DNA of 13,032 bases, taken from assembly GCA_049694275.1 (NCBI GenBank), contig JBAVQS010000012.1, forward strand, positions 1 to 13,032, in the 5' to 3' direction. Positions 1-7,021 of this stretch are shown piece by piece. The stretch comes from JBAVQS01 sp049694275 (GTDB lineage Bacteria > Chloroflexota > Anaerolineae > UBA4142 > SHND01). Each line of letters starts with the position of its first letter. Within the stretch, counting starts at the first letter, position 1. The notes beneath the pieces are model-generated. The model made no database searches. It had not been told where the DNA came from and was given only the letters and a program-made list of their open reading frames with translations. Both the position numbers and the translations under genes were made by a program.

Positions 1-56
1 TTGAGAACTTCCAAGACGATATTCATCTTTTCGGAGGCTGAATACCGATTTCGCAT
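1..56 (-). CDS. IS3-family transposase OrfA, N-terminal fragment cut by window edge
   Basis: Reading the minus strand from an ATG at 56-54 gives MRNRYSASEKMNIVLEVL and then leaves the window. This is the typical opening of the helix-turn-helix OrfA of IS3-family elements (a short basic start, then a helix of the type 'EEK..IVLEVL'). In such elements OrfA binds the IS ends and is joined to the OrfB integrase by programmed frameshifting. Only 18 codons are visible, so subgroup and integrity cannot be judged. A candidate IS end lies just upstream at 90-108, at the right distance for an IS3 left end. The family call is fairly secure; everything beyond the edge is unknown. Confidence 0.7.
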   Translation of the reverse strand, partial: MRNRYSASEKMNIVLEVL

Positions 57-89
57 GACTGTAGTTTACACCTATTTCAACCGTTTTTG

Positions 90-108
90 TGTCCAGTTTT
101 CGGGGTCA
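90..108. repeat. Candidate terminal inverted repeat of the IS3-family element
   Basis: On the minus strand this reads TGACCCCGAAAACTGGACA. It starts with the 5'-TG expected for IS3-family termini and lies 34 bases upstream of the OrfA start. The partner repeat is outside the window, so the call rests on position and resemblance to other IS3 ends. Only about four bases separate it from the left end of the ISAs1 element. Confidence 0.5.
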
Positions 109-112
109 ACTT

Positions 113-129
113 TAGGCTGTTGCAAAGTC
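113..129. repeat. ISAs1 left terminal inverted repeat
   Basis: TAGGCTGTTGCAAAGTC. The last ten bases match the inverted right end exactly. The outer seven match only partly and need a one-base gap. Confidence 0.75.
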
Positions 130-210
130 CCTTGCGCCTTAAGACAAAAGTGACCTTTTCCAGTATGATGGAGATCGCCAAATCAACCCATCCGCAGGAG
201 CAAGGTCACC

Positions 211-1410
211 ATGCAGAAGTATATCCCACGCGCCTTTGAAATCGACTTGCAGCTCAATGGTTTCATGTTCGAGATGGGGAGCTTGTTCGAAGCCCTCTGC
301 GGGTTGCACGATCAGCGCGATGCCCGCGGCCTCCGCGATTCGCTCACGACCGTCCTGAGTTATCTGGTCTTGGCGAAGTTGGCGGGCGAGAATCATTTGC
401 GCGGGATTGCCCAATGGGTCGACCGGCGCAAGGAACAGCTCGCCGACTTTTTCGGTCTGGCAGAACCCCAAGCGGCCCCATGCGACGACTTACAGCCGCA
501 TTCTGAGCCAAGCGGTGCGCATTGAGGAATTCGAGCGCGTGGTCAGTCAGTTCTTTGCGCAGCAACCGCACGCCGGTCAGAGTGTGCATCTGGCGATGGA
601 TGGCAAAATGATGCGTGCCGCGGTTCCCACCGGCCAGAAGCAGGGCGTGTTTCTCTTCGCCGTTTATTGGCCTGGGGAAGGGTGGTGTTGGCCCAGATCC
701 AAGTGAGTCGCAAGGAGAATGAAATCCCAGCGGCGGCCCGCGTGTTAAAAACCCTTGATTTACGGGGCAAAATCATCACCGGCGATGCGCTGTTAGCGCA
801 ACGCAAACTGTCACTGCAAATTGTGCGGGCGGGTGGTGACTATCTCTGGATCATTAAAGACAATCAACCGGAGACCCGTGCGGCGATTGCCCGCCTCTTT
901 GCGCCGGAGTCCGTGGTGAAGGGCTTTAGCCCGGCCTCGCATGATGATTTCAGGGCCACGGAAACGTTGGACAAAATGCATGGGCGGATTGAGACCCGCA
1001 CGCTGACCGCCAGCCCGGCCTCGTCGACCTGGTTGAATTGGCCCGAGGTCGGGCAGGTCTTCCAGTTGGAGCGGCGCTTCGTGCGCGTCAAAGATGGGGC
1101 AGTGTCGCACAAAGTAGTGTATGGCGTGACGAGCCTGACGCGGGCCGAAGCCTCGCCGGCGCGGTTGTTGGAATTGCAACGCGAGCATTAGGCCATCGAG
1201 AATGGGTTGCACTATCGCCGGGATGTGACGTTCAAGGAAGATCGGGGCCGCTGCCGCATCGGGCATACCGCGCAAGTCATGGTCGCCATCAACAACCTGG
1301 TGTTGGGCTTGTTATTGCGCCGCGGGGTGACTAATATCCCGGATGCCCGCCGCGACTGGGAGGCCGATCCGAAAGCGGCTGCGGCCTTAATTCTGGAACG
1401 CCCAAAATGA
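211..1410 (+). pseudogene. ISAs1-family DDE transposase, two frameshifts plus one stop
   Basis: The enzyme would cut and join the IS ends. The start at 211 has AGGAG at 196-200. Pieces: N-terminal DDE-associated domain from 211 in frame 1; then frame 2 from the C-run at 466-469; back to frame 1 at the G-run 680-682; TAG at 1189-1191; the remainder to 1410. Removing one C at 466-469 yields ..AEPKRPHATTYSRIL.., and adding one G at 680-682 yields ..YWPGEGVVLAQIQV.., both smooth family-like sequence. The TAG falls where the family has Trp (H-W-x-IENGLH), so TGG to TAG is the likely change. The catalytic acids are visible: Asp in MDGK, Asp in ITGDAL, Glu in IENGLHY. The repaired protein would be 399 residues, about full length. 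The indels sit in homopolymers and could be sequencing errors; the stop is harder to explain that way. Confidence 0.88.
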
Positions 1411-1426
1411 CTTTGCAATCGCCCTG
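1409..1426. repeat. ISAs1 right terminal inverted repeat
   Basis: GACTTTGCAATCGCCCTG. Its complement begins CAGGGCGATTGCAAAGTC, a typical ISAs1-family end. It overlaps the last two bases of the transposase stop codon. Confidence 0.75.
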
Positions 1427-1445
1427 CATGTCTTGGAAAAAGGTC

Positions 1446-1474
1446 TTGACAGGCCGTCCGTTCCGTGGTATTCT
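1446..1474 (+). promoter_or_regulatory. Sigma-70-type promoter of the exporter operon
   Basis: TTGACA at 1446-1451, a 17-base spacer, then TATTCT at 1469-1474. The -35 is perfect and the -10 matches at 4 of 6 positions. The predicted transcription start, around 1481, falls at the first base of the operator dyad. The promoter lies wholly outside the ISAs1 copy, whose end is 20 bases upstream. Confidence 0.7.
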
Positions 1475-1479
1475 GTGCA

Positions 1480-1517
1480 TGAGTGAATACTCATTCAGTA
1501 TAATGAATATACGCTCA
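1480..1517. promoter_or_regulatory. TetR-type operator, large compound dyad
   Basis: The left arm TGAGTGAATACTCATT (1480-1495) and the complement of the right arm 1502-1517 (TGAGCGTATATTCATT) match at 13 of 16 positions around a 6-base centre. The left half is itself a near-palindrome (1480-1497, 14 of 18 positions symmetric), and ATTCA-6-TGAAT sits in the middle, so two overlapping sites are possible. TetR-family operators often have this TGAATnnnnATTCA-like form. The position over the transcription start and just before the tetR gene points to autorepression of the whole operon. Binding is inferred. Confidence 0.65.
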
Positions 1518-1530
1518 TCTTAACCCTCGT

Positions 1531-2208
1531 ATGCCCAAGCGTTCAGACCCGGTTCGCCGCATGCTTGTGGAGCAGCGCCGCAGCCAGATTCTCACAGCGG
1601 CCTTGGACGTCTTTGCGCGTAAGGGGTTTGAACGCGCGACCATCGCCGACATCGCCCGCGAAGCGGGGATGGCCGAAGGGTCCATTTATAACTATTTCAA
1701 GAACAAATCCGATCTGCTTGTCAGCCTGCCGCAGCAAATTATCCGGCCGAATGTGGACGCGTTGGACGCTTATCTGTTATCTCCCGATGCGCCGGGCGCG
1801 CTGCCGCCGGTCCAGGTCCTCGCTATGTTCGTGCGCACCATCCTCGGCGTCATCCGCCAGAATGCGCCCATCCTGCGCATTCTCCTCTCGGCTTTGCCGG
1901 CGATGAAACCCGCCGCACGGAACAAGTACTTTGAGACGGTCCGCTATGCCGTCGGACATCTCCAGACTTATCTCCGCTTGTTGATGGCCCAGGGGGTCCT
2001 GCGCGCGGATTTGGACCCGGAAATGGCGGCGCTGGGCCTGATCGGCATGTTCTTTCCCTACATCATGCTCCACGACGTGTTCGAGATCCACGCCGGTATC
2101 GAGTTCGACGACGACGCGCTCGTCAATATGTTGCTCTCTGTTTTTCTCGACGGCGCACGCGCTCGTCCTGACGCCGGCGCGCCCACGCCGGAAGGAACCC
2201 TGGAATGA
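1531..2208 (+). CDS. TetR/AcrR-family transcriptional repressor
   Basis: A protein of 225 residues, normal for TetR. Residues about 16-62 form the DNA-binding domain, with the family hallmarks ILTAALDVFARKGF, a helix-turn-helix TIADIAREAGMAEGSIYNYF and a following KSDLL. The rest is the all-helical ligand-binding and dimerisation domain, which is too variable to name an inducer. The ATG at 1531 has no clear Shine-Dalgarno, although the leader is about 50 bases; no better start keeps the whole DNA-binding domain. Its stop overlaps the permease start by four bases (ATGA), so it heads the exporter operon and probably represses it from the 1480-1517 dyad until an efflux substrate binds. The role resembles that of E. 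coli CecR at ybhGFSR; orthology is not shown. Confidence 0.9.
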   Translation: MPKRSDPVRRMLVEQRRSQILTAALDVFARKGFERATIADIAREAGMAEGSIYNYFKNKSDLLVSLPQQIIRPNVDALDAYLLSPDAPGALPPVQVLAMFVRTILGVIRQNAPILRILLSALPAMKPAARNKYFETVRYAVGHLQTYLRLLMAQGVLRADLDPEMAALGLIGMFFPYIMLHDVFEIHAGIEFDDDALVNMLLSVFLDGARARPDAGAPTPEGTLE

Positions 2209-3326
2209 ATACACGTCTCTGGCCCATCCTGCGTAAAGAATTCATTCATATCATCCGCGACCCGCGCACCCTGGCGATCATGTTTGCCCTGCCGGTGGTC
2301 ATGCTGCTGCTGCTCGGTTATGCCGCCACCACCGACATCCGGCACATGCATATCGTCGTCTATGACGGCGACCGGACGCCGGCGAGCCGCGAACTGGTGC
2401 AGGCATATCGCGCTTCGGATTATTTCGCCGTCACCGGTTATGTGGAGAATGAGGGCGAAATGGCCTCGCTGATTGATCGCGGCGATGCGCGCGGCGGGAT
2501 TATCATCCCGGCCGGCTATGGCGATAATCTGGCGCGCGGGCGCACGGCAGAGGTTGCCTTTATCATCGACGGCTCGGACCCGAGCGTGGCCACGACCATC
2601 TTTGCCGCTTCCCAATCGGTGGGCCAGGCCAAAGGGACCCAGATTATCCAGCAGCGGCTCGGCATTGACGTGACCAAGTTGGGGACGGTCGAGGTGCGCC
2701 CGCGCGTCTGGTACAACCCCGAGCTGAAATCGTCCAACTATATGATTCCCGCGCTCATCGGGCTGATCTTGCAAATGCTCACCATCCTCTTTACCTCGCA
2801 AAGCATTGTGCGCGAGCGTGAGCAGGGGACAATTGAACAGTTGGTGGTCACACCCATCCGTTCGTGGGAACTGGTGGTGGGCAAAATCCTGCCCTACGTC
2901 GTCATCTCTTTTTGGGACCTGACCGAAATCTTGGTCCTCGGTGTGCTGTTGTTTAACGTGCCTGTGCGAGGCAGCCTTATCCTGTTGAGCCTGACCGCGG
3001 TGTTGTTTCTCATGGCCACGCTGGGCCAGGGGCTGCTCATTTCGACCATTGCCAAGAGCCAGCAGGAAGCGATCCTGCTGACCTTTATGGTCAGCTTACC
3101 CGGCATTTTTCTCTCCGGTTTCTTTTTCCCGCTCGAAGCCATGCCCGGGGTGCTCCAGGCCATTTCGTATGTCATCCCACTGCGCTATATGCTGATTATT
3201 ATCCGGGCGATTGTGCTGAAAGGGGTCGGCCTGGAATCGATTACAACAGAGGTCACGGCGCTGGCGGTGCTCGGCACGCTGCTGCTGGTCGGCGCGTCCC
3301 TGCGCTTCCGCAAGAGCCTGGAATAA
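2205..3326 (+). CDS. ABC-2 type exporter permease (YbhR/YhhJ-like)
   Basis: A 373-residue inner-membrane permease and full length for the family. Order: cytoplasmic KEF.HIIRDPRTL start; TM1 at about 22-41; an extracytoplasmic domain of about 135 residues; then five TMs at about 177-198, 228-250, 258-281, 289-310 and 349-366. The ABC-2 hallmark EREQGTIEQLVVTPI (204-218), a loop that contacts the ATPase, is present, as is the LPGIFLSGFFFP stretch near 298. It is translationally coupled to tetR (ATGA). Only one permease gene is present, whereas E. coli has ybhS and ybhR, so it probably homodimerises. With two different ATPases beneath it, this would give an asymmetric exporter. Substrate unknown; drugs or cationic compounds are the usual guess. 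Confidence 0.9.
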   Translation: MNTRLWPILRKEFIHIIRDPRTLAIMFALPVVMLLLLGYAATTDIRHMHIVVYDGDRTPASRELVQAYRASDYFAVTGYVENEGEMASLIDRGDARGGIIIPAGYGDNLARGRTAEVAFIIDGSDPSVATTIFAASQSVGQAKGTQIIQQRLGIDVTKLGTVEVRPRVWYNPELKSSNYMIPALIGLILQMLTILFTSQSIVREREQGTIEQLVVTPIRSWELVVGKILPYVVISFWDLTEILVLGVLLFNVPVRGSLILLSLTAVLFLMATLGQGLLISTIAKSQQEAILLTFMVSLPGIFLSGFFFPLEAMPGVLQAISYVIPLRYMLIIIRAIVLKGVGLESITTEVTALAVLGTLLLVGASLRFRKSLE

Positions 3327-3336
3327 GAGCGAACTA

Positions 3337-3358
3337 GGAATTGCGGATTACGAATTCC
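3337..3358. repeat. Small dyad between permease and ATPase genes
   Basis: GGAATT (3337-3342), a 10-base loop, then AATTCC (3353-3358). It fills most of the only gap between the permease and the first ATPase. There is no U-run, so it does not look like an intrinsic terminator. It may be a short repeat insertion or a minor mRNA-processing hairpin. Confidence 0.35.
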
Positions 3359-3370
3359 GCTGGCAATCTT

Positions 3371-4288
3371 ATGATCTCACTTGAGCAACTGACGAAAAAA
3401 TTTGGGCCTACGACGGCCGTCGATAATCTGTCGTTGGAGGTGAGCGAAGGGGAGATTTTTGGCCTCATCGGTCCCGATGGCGCGGGCAAGACGACGACGC
3501 TCCGCGTGATGGCCACGGCGATGACGCCGACTACCGGGAAGGTCACCATTGGTGGAGTGGATGCGGCGAAAAATCCCGAGGCAGTCAAAAAGCTGATTGG
3601 GTATATGCCGCAGCGCTTTGCCCTTTATCCTGACCTGACTGTGCTCGAAAACCTGAACTTTTTTGCGGATATGTTCGGCGCCCCCCGCGCCGAACGTGTT
3701 GAGCGTGTCTCGCGCCTGCTGGGGTTTGCGCGGCTGACCGCGTTTCAGGGGCGACGCGCGGCCAACCTGTCGGGCGGGATGCAAAAGAAACTGGCCCTGG
3801 CCGCGACGTTGATGCATCGCCCGCGCATTCTCCTGCTCGACGAGCCGACGACCGGCGTGGACCCGGTGAGCCGCCGCGAATTTTGGGACCTGCTCACCCA
3901 ACTGCATCTGGAGGGGGTGACGATTATCACCAGCACCCCCTATCTGGACGAAGCCGAGCGCTGCACGCACGTCTGCATGATGTACCGGGGGCGCATGATT
4001 GCGACCGACACTCCCAACCGGCTGCGCGATGAGATTGACGCGACGGTGCTCGAAGCGCTTTCGACGCAGGCCAAGGGCGCGCGCCAGGCAGTCGAAAAGC
4101 ACGCGGGCGTGTTCGTCGCGTCGACGCACGGCGATATCGTCCGGCTCCTGGTCGATAGCCCGGCGCGCCAGGCGGAACTGGACGCGGCCTGGACGGAGCA
4201 GCGCATCCCGGTCAATAACCTGCACGTCGTCCGGCCCCGGCTGGAGGATGTCTTTGTCCTGTCCGTCAGCCGAATGAAGGGAGCCTGA
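3371..4288 (+). CDS. ABC exporter ATPase 1 (YbhF N-half-like), H-loop His replaced
   Basis: A 305-residue nucleotide-binding subunit. Walker A GPDGAGKTT (34-42, with Asp where Asn is usual); Q-loop Gln81; signature LSGGM (133-137); Walker B ILLLDE (153-158); D-loop GVDP. The switch position reads TSTPYLDEAERC: Pro190 replaces the His that normally contacts the ATP gamma phosphate. The C-terminal part ends with the LEDVF motif usual in ABC-2 ATPases. I chose ATG 3371 because the protein then starts directly with the domain's first strand (MISLEQLTKKFG). A TTG at 3341 is open in frame, but its AGGAA abuts the codon and the extra ten residues look non-family. No strong Shine-Dalgarno precedes 3371. 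It pairs with the next gene, which it overlaps by one base. Confidence 0.9.
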   Translation: MISLEQLTKKFGPTTAVDNLSLEVSEGEIFGLIGPDGAGKTTTLRVMATAMTPTTGKVTIGGVDAAKNPEAVKKLIGYMPQRFALYPDLTVLENLNFFADMFGAPRAERVERVSRLLGFARLTAFQGRRAANLSGGMQKKLALAATLMHRPRILLLDEPTTGVDPVSRREFWDLLTQLHLEGVTIITSTPYLDEAERCTHVCMMYRGRMIATDTPNRLRDEIDATVLEALSTQAKGARQAVEKHAGVFVASTHGDIVRLLVDSPARQAELDAAWTEQRIPVNNLHVVRPRLEDVFVLSVSRMKGA

Positions 4289-5229
4289 TGTCGAACAGTC
4301 ATTCGCTGATTGCCGAGCATCTGGTCAAGCGCTTTGACCATTTCGTCGCCGTCGACGATGTATCGTTCACGGTCGAACGCGGCGAAATTTTCGGCCTGCT
4401 CGGTCCGAACGGCGCAGGCAAGACGACGACCATTCGCATCCTGCTCGGGCTTCTCTCGCCGACCGGCGGGCAGGCTTCCGTGCTCGGCTATGACGTGGTC
4501 CGCCAGGCCGAAGAAATCCGGGCGCGCGTCGGCTATGTCTCGCAAAAGTTCGCCCTCTATGGCGACCTGAGCGCCGTCGAGAATTTCAATTTCTACGCCG
4601 GCGTTTATGGCGTCGCATCGTCCGAGGTCGCCGCGCGGCGCGCCGAGCTGTTCGAGACCGTTGGGCTTGTCGGAGAAGAACGGGCGCGCGTGGGGCGCTT
4701 GCCGGGCGGCTCGCGCCAGCGCCTCGCGCTCGCCTGCGCGCTGGCTCACCGGCCCCAGTTCGTCTTTCTGGACGAGCCGACCGCGGGGGTGGACCCCCTC
4801 TCACGCCGGATGCTGTGGGACTTGATTTACGACCTGGCGGAGCAGGGGACGAGCATTCTCGTCACAACTCACTATATGGATGAGGCGGAGAATTGCAACC
4901 GTCTGGCATTTATCTATCAGGGGCGTATCGTCGCCGAGGGCACGCCGCCAGACCTCAAGGAGAAACAGTTGCATGCTCAGGTCGTCGAAATCGATTGCGA
5001 CCACCTGGACACGGCGCTGACCCTGCTGCGAAATTCGGGAGCGTTTGACGAGGTTGCGCTCTATGGCTCGACTCTGCATGCGCTGGCGCCGGACGCCGTG
5101 CAGCAGCTTGAGCCGGCCCTGGACCTGCTCCGCGCGAACGGGGTGGCGATCCACAGCGCCGTTGCCATCGTCCCGTCGCTTGAGGATGTTTTCATCGCCC
5201 GGCTCCGCAGTGTGGACGCGGGGAAATAA
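4288..5229 (+). CDS. ABC exporter ATPase 2 (YbhF C-half-like), modified signature
   Basis: A 313-residue nucleotide-binding subunit. Walker A GPNGAGKTT (39-47), Q-loop Gln86, Walker B FVFLDE (158-163), D-loop GVDP and the switch His195 in TTHYMDEAE are all canonical. The signature is altered to LPGGS (138-142) instead of LSGGQ. Its start overlaps the preceding stop in TGATG, with AAGGGAG at 4277-4283 as ribosome-binding site, so production is coupled and probably stoichiometric with ATPase 1. The two proteins correspond to the two halves of a tandem YbhF-type ATPase. In a head-to-tail dimer its weak signature would face the H-loop-deficient half of ATPase 1, leaving one consensus ATP site made from its own Walker motifs plus the partner's LSGGM. 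Confidence 0.9.
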   Translation: MSNSHSLIAEHLVKRFDHFVAVDDVSFTVERGEIFGLLGPNGAGKTTTIRILLGLLSPTGGQASVLGYDVVRQAEEIRARVGYVSQKFALYGDLSAVENFNFYAGVYGVASSEVAARRAELFETVGLVGEERARVGRLPGGSRQRLALACALAHRPQFVFLDEPTAGVDPLSRRMLWDLIYDLAEQGTSILVTTHYMDEAENCNRLAFIYQGRIVAEGTPPDLKEKQLHAQVVEIDCDHLDTALTLLRNSGAFDEVALYGSTLHALAPDAVQQLEPALDLLRANGVAIHSAVAIVPSLEDVFIARLRSVDAGK

Positions 5230-5259
5230 GAACACAGACCTACCCATCCCGGAGGTTTT

Positions 5260-6558
5260 ATGGAAAGATTGAGACGCATTATCCCGGTCATTGTCCTGCT
5301 GATTCTCGTCGGCGGGGGCTATTACCTGTACACGAACAACCTGTTGCCGTTCCTGCCGAATGCCGGCGCTGCAAATGACACCGTATCCGGCTTTATCGAG
5401 GGGACGGATGTGAGCCTGGTCCCGGAGGTGGGCGGCCGGATCGACTCGTTGAGCGTGGACGAGGGGGACCGCGTGACTGCCGGGCAGGAACTGGTCAAGC
5501 TCGACCATTCGCTGCTCGATGCGCAGATCGCGCAGGCGCAGGCCGCGGTCGATACGGCGCGGGCGCAGCTCACGCAGATCAAAAACGGGGCGCGCCCCTC
5601 CGATGTGACGGCGGCGCGTGCCGCGCTCGATGCGGCGCAAAAGAATTACGACAAGGTGCGCGGCGGAGCAACAGAGTCCGATCTCGCCGCGGCCCAGGCG
5701 GCGCTGAACGCCGCTCAGCAAAATTACGATCGAGTGCGGACGGGGCCGACGCGAGACCAACTGGCGGCGCTCAAGGCGCAGGTGGATAATGCCCGGGCCG
5801 TGCGCGACCAGGCGCAGGCCGCGTATGACAAAGTGGGCGGGTTGAGCAATCCCAATATTGCCATGATGCCGCAATCGACGCAATTGCAGACGGCGACAAA
5901 CAATTACAACGCCGCGTTGGCTACCTATAGCGATGCGCTTTCGCATCCAACCGCTTCAGAGCTTGCGGCGGCGCAGTCGCAGGTGCAGCAGGCTCAGGCC
6001 GTTCTGGACCGGTTGACCCCGGACGCGACCCAGTTGGCGGCGGCGCAGTCGCAGGTGCAGCAGGCCCAGGGCGCGCTCGACCGCCTGACGCCGACCGCCG
6101 ATGCCATCGCCGTGGCCGAGGCGCAGGTCAAGCAAGCCGAGGCGGCGCTCGCCGTATTGCAGGTGCAGTTGACCAAGATGACGCTCAAGAGCCCGGTGAA
6201 CGGCATTGTGACCCGCCGCTCATTTCACCAGGGGGAGGTCGCATCGCCGGGGAATGCGATTCTGACCGTTGTCGATCTCGACCCGGTCACACTCACGGTC
6301 TATGTGCCCGAAACACAGATCGGTCACATCCAGTTGGGGATGAATACTCGCGTGCAGGTAGACTCGTTTCCCGGCAAGACCTTTCAGGGAAAGGTGATCC
6401 TGATCGGCTCGCAGGCCGAGTTCACCCCGCGCAATGTTCAGAGCAAAGAGGAGCGAGTCAATACCGTTTTTGCGGTCAAGGTGGAGCTTGCCAACCCCGG
6501 CCTCGACTTGAAACCGGGTATGCCGGCGGATGCCGGGCTCGTCAGCCCCGCTCAATAA
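5260..6558 (+). CDS. HlyD/YbhG-type membrane-fusion adaptor, long coiled coil
   Basis: A 432-residue adaptor for the ABC exporter. An N-terminal anchor helix (7-24) follows MERLRR; no lipobox or cleavable signal is evident. Then a first lipoyl half (about 48-82, GGRIDSLSVDEGDRVTAGQ), a long Ala/Gln-rich coiled coil (about 84-305), a second lipoyl half (306-340, SPVNGIVTRR) and a beta-barrel (about 340-425). The coiled coil holds two tandem repeats of 26 residues (114-165) and two of 24 residues (235-282). By my recollection E. coli YbhG is about 330 residues, so the added length is mostly coiled coil. GGAGGT at 5251-5256 gives a strong but closely spaced ribosome-binding site. It is the last gene of the operon, 30 bases after ATPase 2. 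No TolC-like partner is in the window. Confidence 0.9.
   Translation: MERLRRIIPVIVLLILVGGGYYLYTNNLLPFLPNAGAANDTVSGFIEGTDVSLVPEVGGRIDSLSVDEGDRVTAGQELVKLDHSLLDAQIAQAQAAVDTARAQLTQIKNGARPSDVTAARAALDAAQKNYDKVRGGATESDLAAAQAALNAAQQNYDRVRTGPTRDQLAALKAQVDNARAVRDQAQAAYDKVGGLSNPNIAMMPQSTQLQTATNNYNAALATYSDALSHPTASELAAAQSQVQQAQAVLDRLTPDATQLAAAQSQVQQAQGALDRLTPTADAIAVAEAQVKQAEAALAVLQVQLTKMTLKSPVNGIVTRRSFHQGEVASPGNAILTVVDLDPVTLTVYVPETQIGHIQLGMNTRVQVDSFPGKTFQGKVILIGSQAEFTPRNVQSKEERVNTVFAVKVELANPGLDLKPGMPADAGLVSPAQ
5962..6105 (+). repeat. Two tandem 72-base coding repeats in the adaptor coiled coil
   Basis: Units 5962-6033 and 6034-6105 both encode LAAAQSQVQQAQ..LDRLTP.... The first 33 bases or so are almost identical, including GCGGCGCAGTCGCAGGTGCA. 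The nucleotide conservation, not only the amino-acid conservation, suggests a fairly recent duplication that lengthened the coiled coil by 24 residues. Confidence 0.75.
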
Positions 6559-6587
6559 GCAGGCTGGCGTGGCTTTCAATTGGCGCG

Positions 6588-7004
6588 TTACGGTTGCGCG
6601 GGGGGATTCGACGGCGGCGTTGCCGGCGTATGAGTGATCTCGCCGGCAATGATCCCGGCCACGGTCTTTTGCAGGTGATCGATTCCAAACGGTTTGGCGA
6701 TGATCGCTTCCACAGCAGCCCCGCGCAGGCGCGCCCGGAGCTCGGGATAGGCGGAAAGGACCAGGATCGGGATCTGGTTAAAGGGGGAATTCGCCCGGAT
6801 CTTGGTGATCAGCTCGACTCCATCCAGGACGGGCATGCCGAGGTCGATAATCAATAGATCGAACCGTTCGCTCATCATCAATTCTACGCCTTCGAGCGAA
6901 TCGTGCGCGGTTGCAACGTGATAGTGGGATGACAGGGTATCCTTGAGCAGGTCGAGGATTGTTTCGTCGTCGTCAATCACGAGAATACGGGGCTGTGCCG
7001 GCAT
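6588..7004 (-). CDS. Single-domain response regulator (CheY/Spo0F-like receiver)
   Basis: A 138-residue receiver domain with a short Pro/Thr-rich tail (THTPATPPSNPPAQP) and no output domain. Acidic pocket Asp11-Asp12 in VIDDDE, phosphoacceptor Asp54 in LLIIDLGMP, switch Ser84 and Tyr86 in LVLSAY, and Lys104 in IIAKPF are all present, so it should be phosphorylatable. I chose the ATG at 7004-7002: GAGGAGG at 7018-7012 is well spaced for it, whereas the GTG at 7019 would place this Shine-Dalgarno inside the coding region. No histidine kinase is in the window, so its partner is unknown. It is convergent with the adaptor gene (29-base gap) and divergent from the acetyltransferase gene. Confidence 0.9.
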   Translation of the reverse strand: MPAQPRILVIDDDETILDLLKDTLSSHYHVATAHDSLEGVELMMSERFDLLIIDLGMPVLDGVELITKIRANSPFNQIPILVLSAYPELRARLRGAAVEAIIAKPFGIDHLQKTVAGIIAGEITHTPATPPSNPPAQP

Positions 7005-7021
7005 CGTTAGCCTCCTCACGA

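Larger units (their letters stand above)
113..1426 (+). mobile_element. ISAs1-family insertion sequence, decayed
   Basis: An element of about 1.31 kb bounded by imperfect inverted repeats. The left end at 113-129 and the reverse complement of the right end at 1409-1426 share an exact 10-base inner core, TTGCAAAGTC, and an outer AGG. The single transposase gene inside is an ISAs1/COG5433-type DDE enzyme and carries three lesions, so the copy is probably not autonomous. I see no convincing 8-10 base target duplication: the flanks (left ..GGTCAACTT, right CATGTCTTGG..) do not match, so the ends may have decayed or recombined. It lies directly against an IS3-type end on the left and 20 bases from the promoter of the exporter operon on the right. 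Confidence 0.85.

Noticed and set aside
466..690. Programmed ribosomal frameshifting in the ISAs1 transposase
   Set aside because: The family normally has one uninterrupted gene, the two shifts go in opposite directions at plain homopolymers, and a further nonsense codon is present, so decay or sequencing error is simpler.
103..1436. Target-site duplication around the ISAs1 copy
   Set aside because: The 8-10 bases flanking each end do not match.
3341..3370. TTG start at 3341 adding ten residues to ATPase 1
   Set aside because: The AGGAA directly abuts the codon, the added residues come from a small dyad, and the domain begins naturally at the ATG at 3371.
4801..5946. Long open frame on the minus strand opposite ATPase 2 and the adaptor
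   Set aside because: It lies entirely antisense to two well-supported genes, encodes an Arg/His-rich low-complexity product typical of GC-rich shadow frames, and resembles no family. The same applies to antisense frames at 2058-2801, 3377-4225, 3940-4749, 8586-9404 and 10297-10995.
7005..7019. GTG start at 7019 for the response regulator
   Set aside because: It would place the strong GAGGAGG inside the gene; that site is correctly spaced for ATG 7004.
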